A stretch of DNA of 64,000 nucleotides, taken from the NCBI GenBank assembly GCA_963753195.1, contig CAVWBH010000003.1:248001-312000 (forward strand), given 5' to 3'. This stretch comes from Palsa-504 sp963753195. Its GTDB lineage: Bacteria > Actinomycetota > Actinomycetes > Streptosporangiales > Streptosporangiaceae. Shown piece after piece: positions 58,885 through 64,000 of this stretch. Positions within the stretch are counted from its first letter, which is position 1; the number at the start of each line of letters is the position of its first letter. The translations under genes and the position numbers were made by a program. The notes beneath the pieces were generated by a model. That model was not told the origin of the DNA. It saw only the letters and a list, made by a program, of their open reading frames with translations, and made no database searches.

Positions 58885-60410
58885 CCAGGCGCATCCTGGT
58901 CATGCTGCTGGCCTTCACCGCCCTGGTGCTGGTCGGCGCGGTCGTGCCGCTCACCCTCAACGCGACCTCGCACGACCGGAACTCCTTCATCCAGGCGGCG
59001 GCGGGCACGGCCCGAACAGACGCCGTCGTCGCCCAGGCGCGGCTCGACCAGCTGTCAGGGTCGTCGTCCGGCAATAACTCGGCTCTCGCGACCGCGCAGG
59101 CTGCCGTCGGAATGCTCCAGGTGACCAAGGAGGCCCGCCAGGCCGGTGACGGCCTGCTCGTAGTGACGAACAAGGGCCAGCTGGTGGCCGGGTCGGGAAT
59201 GCCCGCCGGGGACTGGGGCGAGTTCTCCCTGCAGGCGAACGATGAGGCTCAGCTCGCGCTCGGGTACGGTCAGCCGGTCGAGCCGATCACCGAGGTGACC
59301 GGCTCCGAGGTCATCGCGGCCATGCCGGTCTACAGCCAGGCCAAAACGCAGGGAACGTGGATCGGCACGGTCCTGCTGGCCCGATCCACCCAGCCGCTGG
59401 AGCACGAGATCCTCGAGCTGTGGGTCATCCTCGGCTCGATTGCCGTCGCGGCGATGATCGCCGCGGCGCTGCTGGGCTTCGCGTTGGCGCGCTGGGTGAG
59501 CAGGCCGCTCAAGTCGCTGGATACCGCGGCCCGCAGGCTTGCCGACGGGGACCTCGCGATCCGGGCCAAGGTGGCGTCGGGCCCGCCGGAACTGCGCCGC
59601 CTGGGCACCACGTTCAACACGATGGCCGGGCGGCTGGAGGCACTGGTGCACGGGAGCCGGGCGATGATCGCCGACGTGTCGCACCAGCTGCGCACCCCGC
59701 TGGCCGCGCTGCGGCTGCGGCTGGATCTGCTGGCCTCCGACACCGACCCCGAAACCGGGCATGAGCTGGCCGGTGCGCTGGACGAGCTGGCCAGGCTGTC
59801 CCGGCTGGTCGACGGCCTGCTGACGGTGGCGCGCGCGGAGGGCGTGGTCCCGGTGCCGACCGCGGTGGACGTGTCCGAGGTGGCCCGGGAGCGGGTGGTG
59901 GCCTGGCATCCGGTCGCCGATGACCGCAGCATCGTCCTGGCCGTTTCCCAGGCGCCGGGCGGCGCCGGCGGTGGGCGCGGGATGGCCCGTGCTCCGGGCG
60001 CACCGGTGCTGGCCTGGCTCGGCGAGGGGCACCTGGAGCAGATCCTGGACAACCTGATCGCCAACGCCCTGGACGCGCTGAGCCCGGGCCACGTGGTGCG
60101 GCTCACCGCGGAGGCCACGACGACCGGGGCGCGGATCACCGTGCGCGACAACGGCCCGGGCATGAGCGCCGAGGACCGCGAGCGGGCCTTCCTGCGCTTC
60201 ACCACCTCGAGCCCGAACGGCACCGGGCTGGGCCTGGCCATCGTGCACCGGCTGGCCGTCTCCAACGGCGGCACCGCCCGGCTGGACGAAACACCCGGCG
60301 GAGGCCTGACCGTCACGCTCGACTTCCCCGGCGTCCCGAAGGCCGTCAGCAGTGGCAACGGCGGTGCCGGCGCCACGGCCGCGCCCGCGGCGACCGCGGC
60401 GAGCATGTAG
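58881..60410 (+). CDS. Sensor histidine kinase
   Basis: The 509-residue protein has a first membrane helix (ILVMLLAFTALVLVGAVVPL), an extracytoplasmic region of about 150 residues, a second helix (LWVILGSIAVAAMIAAALLG), a HAMP linker (RWVSRPLKSLDTAARRLADG), the H box ADVSHQLRTPLAALRLRLD with the phosphorylated His, and the ATP-binding N box NLIANALDAL, DNGPGM and GTGLGLAIVHRL. A Gly/Ala tail follows. The GTG start overlaps the response-regulator stop by 4 nt. The ligand is unknown; its place between salvage and nucleoside-import genes makes a nucleoside or related signal a good guess, but only a guess. Confidence 0.95.
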   Translation: MTRRILVMLLAFTALVLVGAVVPLTLNATSHDRNSFIQAAAGTARTDAVVAQARLDQLSGSSSGNNSALATAQAAVGMLQVTKEARQAGDGLLVVTNKGQLVAGSGMPAGDWGEFSLQANDEAQLALGYGQPVEPITEVTGSEVIAAMPVYSQAKTQGTWIGTVLLARSTQPLEHEILELWVILGSIAVAAMIAAALLGFALARWVSRPLKSLDTAARRLADGDLAIRAKVASGPPELRRLGTTFNTMAGRLEALVHGSRAMIADVSHQLRTPLAALRLRLDLLASDTDPETGHELAGALDELARLSRLVDGLLTVARAEGVVPVPTAVDVSEVARERVVAWHPVADDRSIVLAVSQAPGGAGGGRGMARAPGAPVLAWLGEGHLEQILDNLIANALDALSPGHVVRLTAEATTTGARITVRDNGPGMSAEDRERAFLRFTTSSPNGTGLGLAIVHRLAVSNGGTARLDETPGGGLTVTLDFPGVPKAVSSGNGGAGATAAPAATAASM

Positions 60411-60618
60411 GAAAGCACCAACGCGCCGGGCTGCAGCGGGGGGCATCTGTCCGGCGGGCCAGGAACCTCATCGTGATCGGGTTCCGATTCGGCAACGAGC
60501 GGGCCCGATCGCCGCATGTCCCCTTCACACACAGGACAACCAGGCATAACCTGCGGGTCAACCCAGGACGAAGGCGAGGCCGGGCGCTTGAAGAGCGCCT
60601 GGCCCAGTGGAGGTAAGC
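60411..60618. other. Short intergenic region before the BMP lipoprotein gene
   Basis: This 208-nt gap holds no gene. It probably contains the promoter of the transporter operon. No clear -35/-10 pair was found by eye. Confidence 0.35.
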
Positions 60619-61761
60619 GTGAAACACAGCGCATGGGCCACGGCGGCGCTGGCCGTATCGGCGACGCTGGCCATCGCCGCGTGCGGCAGCAGCAGCAGCT
60701 CGGCCACGTCATCCAGCACCGCGTCGAGCTCGGCAACCAGCACGGCGGCCGCCACCGGAGCAAAGACCCTCGGCTGTATGGTCACCGACACCGGCGGTAT
60801 CAACGACCGGTCGTTCAACGCCTCGTCGTGGGCGGGCATGCAGGCAGCGGCCGCCGCGAACCCGAACGTCACAGTCAAGTACCTGCAGTCGACGACACAG
60901 AGCGACTACACGCCGAACATCAACACCTTCATCGGCGAGAAGTGCAACATCATCGTCACCGTGGGCTTCCTGATGGGGGCCGCGACCGAGGCCGCGGCCA
61001 AGGCGAACCCGAGCCAGAAGTTCGCCATCGTCGACTGCTCCTACGCGACGGGCTGCCTCACCGGCACCAAGGAAACCAACATCGACCAGCTGACGTACAA
61101 CACCGTCCAGGACGGCTTCCTCGGCGGTTACCTGGCCGCGGGCATGACCAAGACGGGCAAGGTCGCGACGTTCGGCGGAATCGAGCTGCCGACCGTGACC
61201 ATCTACATGGACGGCTACTGGGACGGCGTGCAGTACTACAACTCCAAGCACGGCACGAAGGTGCAGGTGCTCGGCTGGAACGAGCAGACCCAGAAGGGCT
61301 CCTTCACCGGCGACTTCACCAACCAGACCAAAGGCCAGACGCTGACCCAGACGTTCATCAGCGAGGGCGCCGACATCGTCTTCCCGGTCGCGGGTAACGT
61401 CGGCCTCGGCGCGGCCAAGGCGGTCCAGCAGGCGGACGCCACGGCAGGCAGCAACAAGGTGAACATGATGTGGGTGGACGTGGACGGCTGCGTCAGCGCC
61501 GCGGCTTACTGCACCTACTTCATCACCAGCGTGGAGAAGGGCATCGTGGCGTCGGTAAAGGCCACGGTGCTGAGCGCGTCCGACGGCACGTTCAAGGGCG
61601 GCACCTACGTGGGCACCCTGGCCAATGGCGGCGCGGTGCTGGCCCCGTTCCACGACTTCGCGACGAAGGTCCCGGCCTCGCTGCAGAACGAGCTCGCGCA
61701 GATCGGAACGGGCATCGCGAGCGGCACGATCCAGACGCCGACCAAGAGCCCGGTCACCTAG
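60619..61761 (+). CDS. BMP family substrate-binding lipoprotein (nucleoside-type)
   Basis: The protein of about 380 residues has a lipoprotein signal peptide ending in TLAIAACG, with the lipid-modified Cys22, then a Ser/Thr/Ala-rich linker of about 30 residues. The mature part has the BMP/PnrA pattern: CMVTDTGGINDRSFNASSWA (nucleoside-binding), VTVGFLMGAATEAAAKANP, TYNTVQDGFLGGYLAAG and FISEGADIVFPVAGNVGLGA. BMP proteins bind purine or pyrimidine nucleosides for ABC import. GTG 60619 is preferred because GGAGG stands directly upstream. Its place next to cdd, deoA, add and a following ABC ATPase supports nucleoside uptake. Confidence 0.93.
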   Translation: MKHSAWATAALAVSATLAIAACGSSSSSATSSSTASSSATSTAAATGAKTLGCMVTDTGGINDRSFNASSWAGMQAAAAANPNVTVKYLQSTTQSDYTPNINTFIGEKCNIIVTVGFLMGAATEAAAKANPSQKFAIVDCSYATGCLTGTKETNIDQLTYNTVQDGFLGGYLAAGMTKTGKVATFGGIELPTVTIYMDGYWDGVQYYNSKHGTKVQVLGWNEQTQKGSFTGDFTNQTKGQTLTQTFISEGADIVFPVAGNVGLGAAKAVQQADATAGSNKVNMMWVDVDGCVSAAAYCTYFITSVEKGIVASVKATVLSASDGTFKGGTYVGTLANGGAVLAPFHDFATKVPASLQNELAQIGTGIASGTIQTPTKSPVT

Positions 61762-61782
61762 GGACAGCACGGCATGAGACGA

Positions 61783-61833
61783 TGTGGCAGCGGTGCGGCG
61801 CCGCGGACGGTCATCACGCGCACCGCTGCCACA
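61783..61833. terminator. 15-bp hairpin between the BMP and ABC genes
   Basis: TGTGGCAGCGGTGCG (61783-61797) pairs perfectly with 61819-61833 around a 21-nt loop. It follows the lipoprotein stop by 21 nt and precedes the ATPase start by 57 nt. In binding-protein operons such a hairpin usually lets the lipoprotein be made in excess. Confidence 0.7.
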
Positions 61834-61890
61834 CGGGCCGGGGGACGGGGAGGCGGGCGGGTGCGCAGCCGAGGGAACTAGAGGGCCGAA

Positions 61891-63600
61891 GTGGAACTTG
61901 AGCTGAGGAGCATCACCAAGCGGTTCGGCTCGCTGGTGGCCAACGACCGGGTCGACCTCTCGGTCACTCCGGGTCAGGTCCACGCCCTGCTCGGCGAGAA
62001 CGGCGCGGGCAAGACCACCCTGATGAACGTGCTGTACGGACTGCTGCAGCCCGACGAGGGCGAGATCCTGATCGACAGCCAAGCGGTCCGCTTCGGATCC
62101 CCGAAGGATGCCATCGCGGCGGGGATCGGGATGGTGCACCAGCATTTCATGCTGGTGCCGGTGTTCACCGTGGCGGAGAACGTGACCCTCGGCATCGAGG
62201 AGACCGGACTGGCCGGCCTGGCCGATCGCCGCTCGGGCTTCCTGCGTTTCCTCGCGGCCGTGTCCAAGCTCAGCGGCCTGCTTGACCGGCGCCGGACGCG
62301 GCGGCAGGTGCGCGAGCTGTCGCACCGCTACGGCCTGGAGATAGACCCGGACGCGCTGGTGGAGAACCTGCCGGTGGGCATCCAGCAGCGGGTCGAGATC
62401 GTCAAGGCACTGGTCAGGAACGCGACCGTGCTGATCCTCGACGAGCCGACCGCGGTGCTGACCCCGACTGAGACCGAGGACCTGTTCCGGATCATCCGCC
62501 AGCTGACGGCGGGCGGCACCTCGGTCGTGTTCATCTCGCACAAGCTCAAGGAAGTCCAGGCCATCGCCGACACGATCACCGTGCTGCGGCGTGGCGCGGT
62601 GGTCGGCGAGCGGTCACCGTCGGCCACCGAAGACGAGCTCGCCGCCCTGATGGTCGGCCGGAACGTGCAGCTGCGGGTCAGCAAGGAGGAGGCCACGCCC
62701 GGCGAGGTGGTCCTGGACGTGTCCGACCTGACGGTGGCCGACGAGACCGGCCGGGTCTGGGTGGACGGGATGTCCTTCCAGGTCCGGGCGGGAGAGATCC
62801 TGGGCGTGGCCGGGGTGCAGGGCAACGGGCAGACCGAGCTGTGCGAGGCGCTGATGGGACTGCGGCCCACCGCCGCGGGGCGCGTCAGACTGGGCGGCCG
62901 GGACCTGACCCGCGCCACGCCGGCCCAGCGGCTCCGGGCCGGCGTGGCCTATATTCCTGAGGACCGGCAGGAAGACGGGCTGATCGGCGACTTCTCGGTG
63001 GCCGACAACATGGTGCTGGACCAGTACAACCAGCCGCCGTTCGCGTCGGGGATCAGGCTCAACCTCAGCGCGGTGGCCAGCCGGGCGGCCGAGCTGGTCG
63101 GTGAATTCGACGTCCGGACCAGCTCGGCGGCCACGCCGGTGGGCACGCTGTCCGGCGGCAACCAGCAGAAGGTGATCCTGGCCCGGGAGCTCGGGCAAGA
63201 GCACAAGGTGCTCGTGGCCAGCCAGCCGACCCGCGGGCTGGACGTGGGCTCGATCGAGTTCGTGCACCGGCGCATCGTCGAGCAACGCGATCACGGCGTG
63301 GCGGTGCTGATCGTCTCGGCGGAACTCGACGAGATCTACGCGCTGGCGGACCGGATCGCGGTCATGTACGAAGGGCAGATCACCGGGTTCCGGCCGCCCA
63401 CCGTACCGGCCGAGGAACTCGGGCGGCTGATGGCAGGCGGCAGCGACACGGGCCTGGCGCGGAGCGATGGAGAGCCAGGCGGGGCCGCCGGGCCAGCGCC
63501 GGAAACGCCAGCACCGGAAACGCCAGCACCGGAAACGCCAGCACCGGGAACGCCAGCACCGGGAACGACCGGAGCGGGAGCACCGGGAGCGGGTGAATGA
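61891..63600 (+). CDS. ABC transporter ATPase, tandem NBD (nucleoside/sugar type)
   Basis: The 569-residue protein has two fused nucleotide-binding domains. NBD1 has Walker A GENGAGKTTLMNVLYG (35-50), LPVGIQQRVEIVKALVR (signature) and ILDEPTAVLTP (Walker B). NBD2 has VAGVQGNGQTELCEALMG, a degenerate P-loop without the Lys, LSGGNQQKVILARELG and VLVASQPTRGLDVGS, in which the usual Asp-Glu is replaced. Such arrangement is that of RbsA/YufO-like ATPases, where only one site hydrolyses ATP well. The C-terminal tail (repeated PETPA) comes from 15-bp repeats and is not part of the family. GTG 61891 has GAGGG upstream; the permease gene overlaps the stop by 4 nt. Confidence 0.94.
   Translation: MELELRSITKRFGSLVANDRVDLSVTPGQVHALLGENGAGKTTLMNVLYGLLQPDEGEILIDSQAVRFGSPKDAIAAGIGMVHQHFMLVPVFTVAENVTLGIEETGLAGLADRRSGFLRFLAAVSKLSGLLDRRRTRRQVRELSHRYGLEIDPDALVENLPVGIQQRVEIVKALVRNATVLILDEPTAVLTPTETEDLFRIIRQLTAGGTSVVFISHKLKEVQAIADTITVLRRGAVVGERSPSATEDELAALMVGRNVQLRVSKEEATPGEVVLDVSDLTVADETGRVWVDGMSFQVRAGEILGVAGVQGNGQTELCEALMGLRPTAAGRVRLGGRDLTRATPAQRLRAGVAYIPEDRQEDGLIGDFSVADNMVLDQYNQPPFASGIRLNLSAVASRAAELVGEFDVRTSSAATPVGTLSGGNQQKVILARELGQEHKVLVASQPTRGLDVGSIEFVHRRIVEQRDHGVAVLIVSAELDEIYALADRIAVMYEGQITGFRPPTVPAEELGRLMAGGSDTGLARSDGEPGGAAGPAPETPAPETPAPETPAPGTPAPGTTGAGAPGAGE
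63499..63573. repeat. 15-bp tandem repeat, 5 units, in the ABC ATPase 3' end
   Basis: Three units CCGGAAACGCCAGCA, then CCGGGAACGCCAGCA and CCGGGAACGACCGGA, give PETPA, PETPA, PGTPA-like repeats at the end of the ATPase. Confidence 0.9.
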
Positions 63601-64000
63601 GCGAGCAGACGCCCCCACCCGATCCGGCGGAGCCGGGCCCGCCTTCGCCGGAGCCGGCCGAGGCGCTGGCCGAGGTGGCCGCGTCCTCTCCGGAGAACCC
63701 CGAGCAGCCGGTGGGCCCGGCGGAGGGGGGCTGGAGCCCGGGCCAGCGGGCGCGGGTCATCCGGAACGCCCTGATGGAGGGCAACTCGTTCACCGTCACG
63801 GTGCTGGCCATCGTGACCGCGCTGGTGGTGGGCGGGCTGATCAACGCGTTCAGCAACACCACCGTACTGCACGCCTGGGCAAACCTGTTCTCGGCACCGG
63901 GCCACGCGTTCGCGGCGGCCTGGGACACCGCCGCGGGCGCTTACGTGGAGCTGTTCGAGGGCTCGGTCTTCAGCCCGCACACGGTCTCGGCGCTGTTCCA
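63597..64000 (+). CDS. ABC transporter permease (cut by window end)
   Basis: From ATG 63597, inside the ATPase stop (ATGA overlap), 134 residues are readable. A 55-residue Pro/Glu-rich cytoplasmic start (SEQTPPPDPAEPG) is followed by ALMEGNSFTVTVLAIVTALV, a first membrane helix, and LHAWANLFSAPGHAFAAAWD plus AYVELFEGSVFSPHTVSALF, which fit the N-terminal region of BPD_transp_2-type permeases such as NupB/YufP. It would form the nucleoside channel with the ATPase; the second permease gene is probably outside the window. Confidence 0.85.
   Translation, partial: MSEQTPPPDPAEPGPPSPEPAEALAEVAASSPENPEQPVGPAEGGWSPGQRARVIRNALMEGNSFTVTVLAIVTALVVGGLINAFSNTTVLHAWANLFSAPGHAFAAAWDTAAGAYVELFEGSVFSPHTVSALF

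Overview
The window is GC-rich bacterial DNA with strongly G/C-biased third codon positions, frequent GTG starts and AGGAGG-type ribosome binding sites. Together with a split LigD end-joining system, STAND/TPR ATPases, a Ser/Thr kinase next to an FHA-like protein, a class I PPK2 and a BMP-type nucleoside ABC transporter, this points to a chromosomal segment of a high-GC actinomycete (Streptosporangiales-like in flavour; species not identified). No rRNA, tRNA, integrase, transposase or CRISPR array was seen.

Layout. 0-2.6 kb: a minus-strand group (metallo-beta-lactamase-fold protein, AGGCT-fold protein, enoyl-CoA hydratase) divergent from ppk2. 2.6-8.7 kb: a RibD-like remnant, an MFS exporter, then the pgi-gnd-zwf operon that feeds glucose-6-phosphate into the pentose phosphate pathway. 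9.2-15.9 kb: a lipid-kinase-like protein, chromate transporter, YihY/BrkB membrane protein, DapF-like epimerase, a Nudix-fold protein with a broken catalytic box, a cluster of DnaA-box-like sites, and a DinB/VOC pair. 16.6-22.1 kb: two tandem paralogous STAND NTPases with kinesin-light-chain-type TPRs. 22.1-27.6 kb: a choline-dehydrogenase-like GMC enzyme, a nucleotidyltransferase-fold protein, a metallophosphoesterase and an APC permease. 27.6-34 kb: an SDR bracketed by palindromic repeats, split LigD (ligase + polymerase), a methyltransferase and a frameshifted phosphoesterase. 34.2-39.7 kb: a compositionally different FAD monooxygenase, divergent glpK/glpD, and an RHH-HTH-RHH protein. 39.7-45 kb: a methyltransferase, an unknown protein and a marR-MFS operon. 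45-51.5 kb: an MFS transporter, a striking 14-bp-periodic CAATTG array, a universal stress protein, an XRE regulator, a frameshifted pobA and an aldehyde dehydrogenase. 51.7-64 kb: upp, an FHA-like protein/kinase pair, then the pyrimidine/purine nucleoside salvage operon cdd-deoA-add, divergent from a two-component system and a BMP lipoprotein/ABC ATPase/permease nucleoside importer (last gene cut by the window end).

How the genes work together. The clearest functional unit is 51.7-64 kb: nucleoside import (BMP-ABC), deamination and phosphorolysis (Cdd, Add, DeoA) and base salvage (Upp), with a two-component system and a large inverted repeat between the divergent arms. A second unit is central carbon flow (pgi-gnd-zwf; glpK/glpD). 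A third is oxidation of aromatics (PobA, aldehyde dehydrogenase, perhaps the MFS transporter), although pobA is disrupted.

The most unusual observations are sequence architecture rather than single genes: in-frame 15-bp tandem repeats that add low-complexity tails or linkers to at least six unrelated proteins; near-perfect palindromes shared by distant intergenic sites; seven CAATTG-type sites spaced exactly 14 bp apart; eight same-strand DnaA-box-like sites far from any dnaA/dnaN; and a pair of homologous orphan small ORFs. All calls are by reading the sequence; no database search or structure prediction was run.
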